Positions 4,860 through 11,056 are shown, counted from the stretch's first letter. The stretch: DNA of 11,056 nucleotides from Anaerolineales bacterium (GCA_024643945.1 JAHELX010000145.1:1-11056), one strand, 5' to 3'. The notes: generated by a model not told the origin, from the letters alone. Numbers and translations: made by a program.

Positions 4860-5504
4860 CTATGTCGCCGCCGTGTCAGAGCGCGCGTCGAGATCGTCAA
4901 CGTGCCGCGGTCCGGTCGCTGTTGCGGGCACTGCACATACCATGCCCTCACTGAAGCCAGCCGCGCCGATGCCGAGCGCCAGGTTGAAGCGTCCGCGCAT
5001 GTTCTCCAAGGCGATCACGTGCGTGAGCTCCACGAGCTGGGTCTCGTCGAAGTGCTCCCGCAGCTCGGCGAAGAGCGCGTCAGACACCTCCACAGGCGTG
5101 CGGCTCATGCCGACCGCGTAGTCGAGTACGAGCTTCTCAAGGTCGGTGAACAGCTCGCTCTCCCGATACCGCGGCAACGCCAGCAGTTGCTCGTCGCTCA
5201 GGCCCGAGCGGCGCGCGACCTGCGAGCCAAGGTCGATGCAGTACTCACAGTGCGTGAGCGTGGCCGCCTTCAGCTCGGCCAGATACTTGAGGCGCTCGTC
5301 GAAGCGATGCAGTTTGGCTGTGGCCTGCTCAAGGCTGGCGACGCCGCGCAGCAGTCCAGGCACGTGCGCGTACATCTCGAGCGGCTCGAGCATGCGCTCG
5401 GGGTTGCGCCCGGTGAGCCGCGCCAACTGGCGGCGCGTGAAGAAAAAGGCGAGCTTCACTGGCAGCCCGGCGTTGCGGGTCGAGACTCCTGCAATGCGTG
5501 TCAT
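4860..5504 (-). CDS. Carboxymuconolactone decarboxylase (AhpD-like) family protein
   Basis: A 214-residue all-helical protein of the CMD/AhpD family. The conserved core reads RLKYLAELKAATLTHCEYCI around residues 71-90, giving the redox pair C86-x-x-C89 and an upstream acidic residue E77 as in AhpD-type peroxidase partners. The histidine that follows the CxxC in AhpD is replaced (DLGSQ), as I recall is usual in this subgroup. The conserved C-terminal part includes FAELREHFDETQLVELTHVI and NLALGIGAAGFSEG. The role is probably disulfide-based peroxide or quinone detoxification; the substrate is unknown. GGAG lies six bases before the ATG at 5504. A 14-codon leader ORF overlaps this ATG. Confidence 0.9.
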   Translation of the reverse strand: MTRIAGVSTRNAGLPVKLAFFFTRRQLARLTGRNPERMLEPLEMYAHVPGLLRGVASLEQATAKLHRFDERLKYLAELKAATLTHCEYCIDLGSQVARRSGLSDEQLLALPRYRESELFTDLEKLVLDYAVGMSRTPVEVSDALFAELREHFDETQLVELTHVIALENMRGRFNLALGIGAAGFSEGMVCAVPATATGPRHVDDLDARSDTAAT

Positions 5505-5545
5505 GTGATGCTCCTTTTCAATATATGGATAAGCAGGGTATTCAT
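5501..5545 (-). CDS. 14-codon leader ORF coupled to the CMD gene
   Basis: The minus strand encodes MNTLLIHILKRSIT, beginning at ATG 5545 with AAGGAG six bases upstream (5552-5557). Its TGA stop (5503-5501) overlaps the CMD ATG (5504-5502) as ATGA. The strong ribosome binding site and exact overlap suggest translational coupling or a regulatory leader peptide. It could also be the relic of a longer gene. The upstream AT-rich segment carries ttgataa/ttatcaa repeats that could form a regulator site. Confidence 0.45.
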   Translation of the reverse strand: MNTLLIHILKRSIT

Positions 5546-5606
5546 CTTTTTCTCCTTGATATATTTGATAAACTTATGTATAGTGATTACACTCTTATCA
5601 ACTAAA

Positions 5607-5867
5607 TTATTGACTTGTCGCTTCCTCATCAGGATCAAGCCGACTGACGGAAATCAGGGGTATCCCTAAATCACGGATCTTTTTCAACAGCCCGTGTAAG
5701 GCCGGCTGATCAATGACCGGCCCGACCAGGATGGTCTGTCCCCGCTCATCCAGCGTGATCGTAAAGCCCTCAAACCAATCGGACCATTGACTGCTCAAAT
5801 GACCCTGGAGGATGATTTGATAGATTGCAGGTTGGTCGGTATCGCGATTAGGGTGACGTTCATGCAT
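5607..5867 (-). CDS. Small conserved protein of unknown function (WSDWFEG type)
   Basis: An 86-residue protein without membrane segments. It contains IYQIILQGHLSSQWSDWFEG, a TILVGPVIDQPALHGLLKKI segment and RDLGIPLISVSRL, an alternating beta/helix pattern I recall as a common small family in Chloroflexota and related phyla, usually annotated hypothetical. Function is unknown. Of two adjacent ATGs, the one at 5867 is preferred because GGAG lies six bases upstream; the other (5870) has only three. The gene lies between the SDR gene and the CMD gene on the same strand, 68 bases after the SDR stop. Confidence 0.75.
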   Translation of the reverse strand: MHERHPNRDTDQPAIYQIILQGHLSSQWSDWFEGFTITLDERGQTILVGPVIDQPALHGLLKKIRDLGIPLISVSRLDPDEEATSQ

Positions 5868-5928
5868 CATAAGCTCCAGGCAGAGGAATCATCATCACCA
5901 TTGAATACCAAGAACCTTCACCATCAGC

Positions 5929-5990
5929 GGCGTGTCGATCAGGGCGTGGGCCTATCATGCGCTCGCGCCGCATACCCTGATCGACACGCC
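5929..5990. repeat. Perfect 16-bp inverted repeat across the 3' end of the SDR gene
   Basis: ggcgtgtcgatcaggg (5929-5944) and its exact reverse complement (5975-5990) flank a 30-base centre. The left arm contains the SDR stop codon (TGA at 5941-5939) and the right arm lies within its last codons. On the minus strand no T-run follows, so it is not a classical terminator. It could be the end of a small mobile or repeated element, a recombination site, or an mRNA-stabilising hairpin. Confidence 0.7.
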
Positions 5991-6793
5991 ATACAGCGAA
6001 CCTGCTCAGATTGCGACAATCGATCTGCGAGGAACTCCTCCCACGTCCTGGTACCGACGGCCTGCTCGGGAGCGAGATTCGCACCGGCCCGTAGCGCACG
6101 AGCTGCCTTTCCCGGCAGCCAAAGCGGCAGCAGGAGCCGGCGCCGGTGGGTTCGTTCCAGGTATCCGCGGATCAGCTCGGCCGTGCCGTACACGCGCGGT
6201 CCCGCGATGTCGGGAACGAGACCCGAGGGCTGCCCCAGCGCGAGATCGACGAGACGCGCGGCTACCTCGTCCGAGTCCACCGGCTGGAACGCGATGCCCG
6301 ATGGAACGGGCACGATCGGCGATTTCGCCAGCGTCTCCAACACCATGAAGATGAGGTCGTAGAATTGGGTTGCCCGGATCGTCGTCCAGGGAAGTCCGTA
6401 GCCGGCAATGACCTGCTCGGCCTTCCGCTTCATGTCGAAGTAGCCGAACATCATCCGGTCGATCCGCCCAGAGACCGGCATGCGCTCAGCGCCGACCACC
6501 GAGATGTAGACGAGATGCGGCCGGCCCGCGCGCGCAGCCGCATGAACGAGGTTCTGTGTGGCTACCTCATCACGCTTGTTGCTGCCTGCGCAGTGGATGA
6601 TGGTTGCGACGCCATCGACCGCCGCGTCGATCCCAGCATCGGAAAGAAGATCCCCGGTTATGAAGCGGACGCCGTTCTCATGCTCGCCGGTCCGCCGCGT
6701 GAGGACGCGAACATCGAGTCCGGCCTCACTGAGTCGGCGCACGACATGACGGCCGAGCGTGCCCGTGCCGCCTGTAACTAAGATCGGATCCAT
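5939..6793 (-). CDS. NAD(P)-dependent atypical SDR / NmrA-like protein
   Basis: A 284-residue protein with an N-terminal Rossmann fold: TGGTGTLG at residues 7-14 binds the NAD(P) phosphates, followed by VRVLTR and FITGDL strands. The later Y118-FDM-K122 and VYISVVGAERMP segment fit an atypical, NmrA-like short-chain dehydrogenase. The start at 6793 is chosen because GGAGG lies six bases upstream and the Rossmann fold begins at residue 3; an upstream in-frame start at 6868 would add an Arg-rich, non-conserved tail. The last 25 residues or so, after TWEEFLADRL, look unrelated to the family and are partly encoded by the inverted repeat at 5929-5990, so the native C-terminus was probably altered. 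Substrate unknown. Confidence 0.85.
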   Translation of the reverse strand: MDPILVTGGTGTLGRHVVRRLSEAGLDVRVLTRRTGEHENGVRFITGDLLSDAGIDAAVDGVATIIHCAGSNKRDEVATQNLVHAAARAGRPHLVYISVVGAERMPVSGRIDRMMFGYFDMKRKAEQVIAGYGLPWTTIRATQFYDLIFMVLETLAKSPIVPVPSGIAFQPVDSDEVAARLVDLALGQPSGLVPDIAGPRVYGTAELIRGYLERTHRRRLLLPLWLPGKAARALRAGANLAPEQAVGTRTWEEFLADRLSQSEQVRCMACRSGYAARAHDRPTP

Positions 6794-6942
6794 CTGACAC
6801 CTCCTACCTGATCTTGCCCGTCTGCGATGCAGCCGTGGCAGAAGTGCGTACTCTTCGTAAGGCGACATTATTCACAGGTATTGTTAAGTTAATTGCAGTG
6901 TATCAAAGAGTCGGGTGGCCGGAAACAATCAAAGGATGTATT

Positions 6943-7022
6943 GGGGGGTGTAGTGGGGGGTGAATTCATAAAAAAACAACGGAGAAATCTACAAAAAAAT
7001 CTCTGTGAACTTTGTGTCTCCG
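6943..7022. repeat. G-run pair and palindromic intergenic repeat ('GTGTCTCCGTGG' type)
   Basis: Two G6 tracts (6943-6948 and 6955-6960) precede a dyad made of cggaga (6980-6985) and tctccg (7017-7022) around an AT-rich centre and the motif ctctgtgaactttgtgtctcc. When translated, this motif gives the LCELCVSVV string that I recall in many mis-called small ORFs, pointing to a dispersed non-coding repeat. It lies just downstream of the UvrA-like pseudogene. The 126-codon plus-strand frame covering it is therefore not called. Confidence 0.55.
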
Positions 7023-7078
7023 TGGTGAATTTGCCCACCAACACTCAAGCGGGGCACTATCTTTTCTCTCGATTGGTA

Positions 7079-7814
7079 TTATATCGGTTGATGTTCGCTT
7101 CGGAGATATTGCGCCGTGTACGATGTTTCTACGTTCAGCAGGTCTTTGGGTGTACCTTCAAACAAAATTTGCCCGCCTTTGTGTCCACCCTCCGGCCCCA
7201 TATCAATAATCCAATTCTTCTTCGGTGTAATCTTCGAGCTTTTTGTCGTTGTCGAATAAACCGGATTGTGTAAGGAAATTCCAATCCCAACTATCTACTG
7301 CATATGCTCCGAACAAAATCGCGCCTTCATTGAGTGACTTGGACATATCGAGAAATTTATCCAAATCAACACCGAGTTTGCGACCAATCCCATTACATTC
7401 GGGACACATACCTTGCGGGTCATTGAAGGAAAAAACGTTGTAATGACCAACATAGGGCTGACCAATCTTCGAGAAAAGCAAACGTAAGACCGTGTAAATA
7501 TCGGTGATTGTCCCGACAGTCGAATGCGAGCCGCCGCCCAAGCGTTTCTGGTCAACGACAATTGGCATACTCAAGTTTTCAATGGAATCAGCATCCGGTT
7601 GAGCATAGCGGGGCAGGAAGGTCCGCACGAACATACTGAAATTTTCATAGAGTTGGCGTTGTGCTTCAGAAGCAATGGTATCGAATACGATGGAGGATTT
7701 TCCCGAACCGGATACCCCTGTAAAAATCGTAATCTGGCGTTTTGGAATTCGCAACGAGATATTTTTGAGATTATTCTCACGAGCGCCTTGCAATTCAATG
7801 AATTCTTGAATCAT
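7079..7814 (-). pseudogene. UvrA-like ABC ATPase gene with a large internal deletion
   Basis: Residues 1-203 match the N-terminal part of the short UvrA-like family: FIELQGARENNLKNISLRIP, Walker A at 33-41 (GVSGSGKSS), IVVDQKRLGGGSHSTVGTIT, and zinc-type CPEC at 137-140. That frame stops at 7203. In another frame the minus strand immediately continues [20 protein letters not shown], then GTPKDLL, ending at 7079, the very C-terminus of UvrA proteins. Several hundred residues, including the second ATPase domain, are therefore missing and the junction is out of frame. GGAG lies six bases before the ATG at 7814. The gene is AT-richer than its neighbours. UvrA-like proteins take part in excision repair or drug tolerance; this copy is almost certainly inactive. 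Confidence 0.85.
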
Positions 7815-7878
7815 TTTTTACTCCATTGATAAAAGTGCTGATGGTGACTGGTTTCGGCTTGACGGTGTCGACGTACAA

Positions 7879-7896
7879 GCTGACGAACTGGTCAGC
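7879..7896. other. 6-bp hairpin after the MFS stop codon
   Basis: gctgac (7879-7884) and gtcagc (7891-7896) form a short stem with a six-base loop, 12 bases past the MFS stop (7908) on the minus strand. No T-run follows, so termination there would be weak, leaving read-through into the UvrA-like gene possible. Confidence 0.25.
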
Positions 7897-7907
7897 ACAA
7901 CTTTGAC

Positions 7908-9146
7908 TTAAGAGTTGGGGGCTGCAGGTGGAAGCGACAGGTCTCGGAATGCTGGCGATGCAAGGCCTCCTAAACCAACAAGGATGCAGGCAACCGCCGA
8001 TAGTGCGATGACGCTGGTCGAAGGCACAAAAGCCAGCAGTATGCCGCCAATAGCCAGACCAAGCGGCGATCCACCGGTGAGCAAAGTCGAGCGCGCCCCA
8101 AATACCCTGCCAAGTTGTTCCTTGGGGACGTTGCGCTGCAGCAAGGTCGTCTCCATCGGTGTATAAGGCCCCCACATCATGCCACCCAGCAAAAGAAGGC
8201 CACAGGCCAACCAAAGTTCGTCGATAAAAACCATCGGCAAAAGGCTGGCGCCCCACAGGAACGCGATCAGCGGCAAAGCAACACCCAGGCGCAGGCGCCT
8301 GCTGAGCGCGGTACTGCTGAGCGTGCCGATCAGCGCGCCGACCGCCAAAGCCGACCAGAGTAATCCGTAGCCACGCGCGTCCGTTTGTAGTATGGCGTCG
8401 CTATAGAGGGGTAAGGCAGCCTCCAAAGGGCCGTAGGAGAAAAAGAATACCAGGCTCAGCAGGGTGGTGAGTCTCACTACCTTCATATGCCGGAGCTGGT
8501 GTAAGCCCAGGCGTTTGGAGAGAGGCGCTTGCGCCGGGGATTCGCTCCGTTTAAGGATGGGTAGCGTGACGGCAGCAAACGCCATCACGGCAAAGGTCGC
8601 CGCGTCGACGAGCAGCACGGATGGGCCTCCGAAAGAAGCGACGAGCACCCCGGCAACCGCCGGCCCGATTACCAAAGAAAGGTTGAGGCTGAACGACCAT
8701 AGCATATTGGCGTCATCCAGGTCCTTATCCTCTACAAGATCGGGCAGGATGCTGCGCGACCCAACCAGAGTGGCAGGTTCCAACAAACCTGCCAACAGGG
8801 TGAGCAGGAAAAGCAGCCATAACTCAAGCAAGCCGAACCAATACAGGAGGGGGATGAGGCCGATGATGAGGGTGCGCAGGCCATTATCGATGGCGATAAT
8901 GGCCCTGGGTTGGAAGCGGTCTATCAAGGAGCCAATGACTATGCTGGTGGCAATTGCGGGAAGTTGCAGGGTGAGGAGAATGCCGGCTGTCGCCGTACCT
9001 GACCCTGTGACTTGCAAAACGAACCAGGGCAATGCGATAAGCGCGAAGGCATCGCCAAATAGCGATACCAACCTGCCTACCCAAAGCCGGCCGAATGCAG
9101 GATAGCGGTAGAGCAAGCTAAAAGCCTGCCAGACACGATTTTTCAT
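7908..9146 (-). CDS. Major facilitator superfamily transporter (MFS_3-like exporter)
   Basis: From the ATG at 9146 the protein has about 412 residues and a hydrophobic pattern compatible with 10-12 transmembrane helices. The start MKNRVWQAFSLLYRYPAFGR precedes the loop motif GSLIDRFQPRAIIAIDN between helices 2 and 3 (the MFS GxxxDRxxxR-type motif). Later segments include ILPDLVEDKDLDDANML and a TPMETTLLQRNVPKEQLGRV loop. It is probably a proton-driven inner-membrane drug or metabolite exporter; the substrate is unknown. No clear ribosome binding site precedes 9146, and the frame is open upstream into a sigma-factor tail (to 9296 and beyond, TTG at 9356), so translation may start upstream and give a fusion. 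A UvrA-like remnant follows on the same strand. Confidence 0.85.
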   Translation of the reverse strand: MKNRVWQAFSLLYRYPAFGRLWVGRLVSLFGDAFALIALPWFVLQVTGSGTATAGILLTLQLPAIATSIVIGSLIDRFQPRAIIAIDNGLRTLIIGLIPLLYWFGLLELWLLFLLTLLAGLLEPATLVGSRSILPDLVEDKDLDDANMLWSFSLNLSLVIGPAVAGVLVASFGGPSVLLVDAATFAVMAFAAVTLPILKRSESPAQAPLSKRLGLHQLRHMKVVRLTTLLSLVFFFSYGPLEAALPLYSDAILQTDARGYGLLWSALAVGALIGTLSSTALSRRLRLGVALPLIAFLWGASLLPMVFIDELWLACGLLLLGGMMWGPYTPMETTLLQRNVPKEQLGRVFGARSTLLTGGSPLGLAIGGILLAFVPSTSVIALSAVACILVGLGGLASPAFRDLSLPPAAPNS

Positions 9147-9296
9147 ATCCGCTAAGAAATTGAGTGTCTCGTCAAGCCGCCGCTGAAGATAGGCGCGCTC
9201 GGCGCTGTTGCCGCACAAGTCCAGCGCCCGCTTGTATGCATCGGCGGCCGCCTCGGGCTGATTCGTCCGGCGCAGCAAATGGGCGCGCTCCACGAA
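9147..9296 (-). pseudogene. C-terminal tail of a lost ECF sigma factor (ECF42-like)
   Basis: The frame directly upstream of the MFS start encodes ERAHLLRRTNQPEAAADAYK followed by RALDLCGNSAERAYLQRRLDE. I recognise this as the TPR-like C-terminal end of SigI/ECF42-type sigma factors, which typically end ..AERAFLERRLAEL. The DNA-binding sigma domains are missing, and no stop separates the tail from the MFS frame. Just upstream, an ATG at 9318 with AGGAGA opens a different frame (MPQVYIEIRGAR..., 48 codons), which suggests a break point near 9300. The remnant is likely non-functional as a sigma factor. Confidence 0.6.
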
Positions 9297-9362
9297 TCTC
9301 GATATATACCTGTGGCATGAATTCTCCTCTGATTTCTTTGCCGAATATGAACGCAATGGGTG

Positions 9363-9440
9363 GGTAAAAGCTAGGTTTTTACCTACCCGGGACGGTTGCC
9401 AACTACGACGAAGCGACGCTTCTCAAGAGAGACGACGTCA
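9363..9440. promoter_or_regulatory. Cluster of short dyads upstream of the sigma-tail/MFS frame
   Basis: Within 80 bases lie ggtaaaa (9363-9369) with ttttacc (9377-9383), and gaagcgacgcttc (9410-9422). Two further short symmetric motifs, tctcaagaga (9421-9430) and gacgacgtc (9432-9440), follow. They could be regulator sites or a stem-loop for the downstream minus-strand genes. No -35/-10 pair is convincing. Apart from these dyads and the small plus-strand frame at 9641, I see nothing in 9357-9712. Confidence 0.3.
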
Positions 9441-9640
9441 CAAGTTGATTCGATATCTGAGCCCATTTCCATAGAGAGGCCGAAAGTCCTCTTTATGGCC
9501 TTGATTTTGCGCAACCATAGCAGGTTTCTATTCGTTAATGCAACCAGGCGGCATTTCTATTCCTGAAAACCGCCACAAACCGGTCAAATTCGGTATCCTC
9601 TGAAAACTTCATTAGACTTATTGGCTTTAGGAGTGATCGG

Positions 9641-9784
9641 ATGAACCTCGAATTTGACCTCACAGATGATGTTAGCAATACCCAATATGCACCCTTAGAG
9701 CGTGTTATGCACTTAAAGGACATGGGCCATCAGGTGGACCAGATTGCCATCGGGGTCCTTAAAATTAAACCACTTTACGCCTGA
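9641..9784 (+). CDS. Small plus-strand ORF of unknown nature, possibly a gene fragment
   Basis: A 47-codon frame begins ATG at 9641 with AGGAG seven bases upstream. It encodes MNLEFDLTDDVSNTQYAPLE, then RVMHLKD, after which it runs antisense into the 3' end of the VOC gene (ends 9713 on the minus strand). The N-terminal 26 residues look protein-like (acidic, no repeats), while the rest is probably just the opposite strand of the VOC gene. It may be the 5' end of a gene truncated when the VOC segment joined here. The family is not recognised. Confidence 0.3.
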   Translation: MNLEFDLTDDVSNTQYAPLERVMHLKDMGHQVDQIAIGVLKIKPLYA

Positions 9785-10063
9785 CCCTGGGCCGTGCAGG
9801 TCGTCTTTGACTTCGCTGACTTTGACCCCCTTGTCGCTCGGCTCTTTGTGGGCCGCAGTAATGTCTGAAGTCGCAAAATATAGCGTCATGGTGCCGGGCT
9901 TCATATGTGCGTGATGCGTAGTGAGGGTAATAGTAACCCCACCTTCGGGGAGGGAAAGCGATACCCACCAGTTGTCGTCGTCTTGACGGTAATCCGTAGT
10001 GACCTTCAAACCAAGTTTATCTGCATAAAATGCTTTGGCCCTCGGCATGTTGCTGACAGCCAC
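9713..10063 (-). CDS. VOC/glyoxalase family protein, probable 5' frame disruption
   Basis: About 116 residues of the vicinal-oxygen-chelate fold are encoded: NMPRAKAFYADKLGLKV in the first beta-alpha unit, a central WWVSLSLPEGGVTITLTTHH, and the C-terminal WFNFKDPDGNLVHLMAHVL. This family includes glyoxalase-like, fosfomycin-resistance-like and bleomycin-binding proteins; the substrate is not predictable. The natural N-terminus appears to include SNRQIYELQV, but this lies in the GTG-start frame, whereas the only well-placed ATG (10095, AAGGAG at 10104-10109) is in another frame and leads to MQVIDKFMSSKW. A small indel just after the ATG is therefore likely. GTG at 10063 is the formal start given here, without a good ribosome binding site. 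Confidence 0.75.
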   Translation of the reverse strand: MAVSNMPRAKAFYADKLGLKVTTDYRQDDDNWWVSLSLPEGGVTITLTTHHAHMKPGTMTLYFATSDITAAHKEPSDKGVKVSEVKDDLHGPGSGVKWFNFKDPDGNLVHLMAHVL

Positions 10064-10133
10064 TTGGAGCTCATAAATTTGTCGATTACTTGCATATAAG
10101 GTTCTCCTTTACCATCTTAATCGTAAATTCATT

Positions 10134-10559
10134 TTATCGTTCGCGTTCTTTTGACGTGTTAAGCCCCACGGCTTCGAGAATGAGTGCCTTTAACGCAGCC
10201 TCATCTACAGTGTCACCTTCGTGGAAGTCGATGGCACGAACCGTGTTGCTTTCTAGACGCGTATTGAAGAGCTTCTTCGGATCCTTCATCTGAGCACCTT
10301 TGGGGAATGTCAGTCTCACGGCGTTCTTGAGCGTATCTCCTATGCATATTATTCCATCATGAGACCAAACGGGGACTCCCATTGGTTTGGAAGGTTTTTT
10401 CCACTTCACTTCTTCGACCACGGCAGGGTCGGCTTTCTTGATCAAAGCGCGTAGCTGTGACAATTTCTTGCCCCGCCAGTCACCCGGCTCCTTGATTATG
10501 GCATCTATCTGTTGAGATGGGGACTTCCCTTTCGGGGAAGGATTCGTCCTTGCTTTCAT
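10134..10559 (-). CDS. DUF1801 (YdhG/YdeI-like) protein
   Basis: A 141-residue protein. Its first 20 residues are basic and flexible (MKARTNPSPKGKSPSQQI), followed by a DUF1801 fold containing LRALIKKADPAVVEEVKWKK, PMGVPVWSHDGIICIGDTLK and AVRLTFPKGAQMKDPKKLFN. DUF1801 proteins have a frataxin-like fold and have been proposed as iron or ligand binders, but their function is not firm. The ATG at 10559 follows the stop of the upstream gene after only two bases, so translation is coupled; its own ribosome binding site is weak. An earlier in-frame start at 10646 would lie inside the upstream gene and encode non-conserved residues. Confidence 0.85.
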   Translation of the reverse strand: MKARTNPSPKGKSPSQQIDAIIKEPGDWRGKKLSQLRALIKKADPAVVEEVKWKKPSKPMGVPVWSHDGIICIGDTLKNAVRLTFPKGAQMKDPKKLFNTRLESNTVRAIDFHEGDTVDEAALKALILEAVGLNTSKERER

Positions 10560-10561
10560 AC

Positions 10562-11041
10562 TCAGCTCACTGCTTTCTTCACGAGCGCGACGATCCTTTC
10601 CTCTTCGGTGGCAGTCAACTCCTTCAGCGCGAAGGCGACCGGCCACAGGGCGCCTTCGTCGAGGTTCGCCGTGTCGCTGAAGCCCAATGTCGCGTACCTC
10701 GTGTTGAACTTCTGCGCGCTTTGGAAGAAGCAGACGACCTTGCCGTCCTTGGCATACGCGGGCATCCCATACCAGGTTTTCGGCCAGAGGGCTGGCGCGC
10801 TAGTTGTGATGATCGCATGGAGCCGCTTGGCCATGGTGCGATCCGGTTCCGGCATTTCGGCGATCTTCTCGAGCACGTCCCTTTCCCCGTCCGCTTTCTT
10901 CTTGTTCGCGCGCGCTTCCGCCTTCAGCTCTTGGGCGCGAGCCTTCATCGCGGCTTTTTCCTCGTCCGTGAATCCCTTGAACTTCTTGTTGATCGCGGTG
11001 GTGCTCTTGGTGGACTTTTGCGTTTCCTTCTTTGAACTCAT
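10562..11041 (-). CDS. DUF1801 domain protein with a lysine-rich N-terminal extension
   Basis: A 159-residue protein. Residues 1-55 are lysine/alanine-rich and probably helical or coiled ([31 protein letters not shown]). From about residue 60 a DUF1801 fold follows: [60 protein letters not shown]. The start at 11041 has a near-perfect Shine-Dalgarno AAGGAGG (11053-11047). It is the first gene of a coupled pair with the shorter DUF1801 gene. The two share the fold but are clearly divergent. The basic extension could bind nucleic acid or a partner protein; that is inference. Confidence 0.87.
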   Translation of the reverse strand: MSSKKETQKSTKSTTAINKKFKGFTDEEKAAMKARAQELKAEARANKKKADGERDVLEKIAEMPEPDRTMAKRLHAIITTSAPALWPKTWYGMPAYAKDGKVVCFFQSAQKFNTRYATLGFSDTANLDEGALWPVAFALKELTATEEERIVALVKKAVS

Positions 11042-11056
11042 ATAAACCTCCTTAAT

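Noticed and set aside
4734..5669. 311-codon plus-strand ORF
   Set aside because: Antisense to the CMD gene, R/A-rich composition typical of a shadow frame in GC-rich DNA.
6893..7273. 126-codon plus-strand ORF
   Set aside because: Covers the LCELCVSVV-type repeat and then the antisense strand of the UvrA-like gene; no ribosome binding site or coherent domain.
9535..9723. 62-codon minus-strand ORF
   Set aside because: No ribosome binding site or recognisable domain; kept only as part of the unexplained gap.
1..11056. CRISPR array, tRNA, rRNA or complete insertion sequence
   Set aside because: No regularly spaced repeats, no tRNA-like cloverleaf with a CCA-type end, no rRNA motifs and no transposase gene were found by reading both strands.

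Overview
The window looks like an accessory region from an environmental bacterium, most plausibly a Chloroflexota member (Anaerolineae/Caldilineae-like). This rests on the style of the DUF6883/DUF4926 remnant, the small WSDWFEG-type protein, the PIN-rich toxin-antitoxin content and the repeats resembling 'CTTTGCGCCTC' and 'GTGAACTTTGTGTCTCCGTGG'. It is an inference from recalled family patterns, not a database result. Gene composition is uneven: GC-rich genes sit beside distinctly AT-richer ones (first DHFR-like gene, UvrA remnant), which suggests patchwork acquisition. No rRNA, tRNA, CRISPR array or intact insertion sequence was seen.

Left part (1-3000) is a toxin-antitoxin-type cluster. 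A gene with no clear family starts at 144 and runs off the left edge. A repeat-bearing spacer follows, then a C-terminal DUF6883 remnant coupled by ATGA to an intact DUF4926 gene. Then come two tandem minus-strand PIN modules: a ribbon-helix-helix antitoxin with VapC-like PIN toxin, followed by an apparently partnerless MNT nucleotidyltransferase; and an AbrB-type antitoxin with a COG1569-type PIN toxin. Each module has a near-perfect sigma70 promoter (TTGACA-N17-TACACT and TTGACA-N17-TATAAT) with a palindrome at or just after the predicted transcription start, the layout expected for autoregulated TA operons.

Middle part (3000-7000) starts with a gene-free, hairpin-rich 400 bp stretch. It continues with two plus-strand DHFR/RibD-C-like reductase paralogues and a convergent minus-strand group: an NAD(P)-binding SDR, a small conserved protein, and an AhpD/CMD-family protein. 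The CMD gene is preceded by a 14-codon leader ORF whose stop overlaps its ATG. A perfect 16-bp inverted repeat sits across the 3' end of the SDR gene.

Right part (7000-11056) is all minus strand: two coupled DUF1801 genes, a VOC/glyoxalase gene whose best ATG is in the wrong frame, an MFS exporter fused in frame to the C-terminal tail of a lost ECF sigma factor, and a UvrA-like ABC protein with a large internal deletion. Small redox or resistance enzymes (DHFR-like, CMD, VOC, DUF1801, ECF tail) are mixed with several broken genes, so this looks like a gene-turnover zone more than one coherent pathway. I see no convincing new system; the best leads are the paired TA control regions, the leader-ORF coupling, the 16-bp inverted repeat and the deletion junction in the UvrA-like gene.
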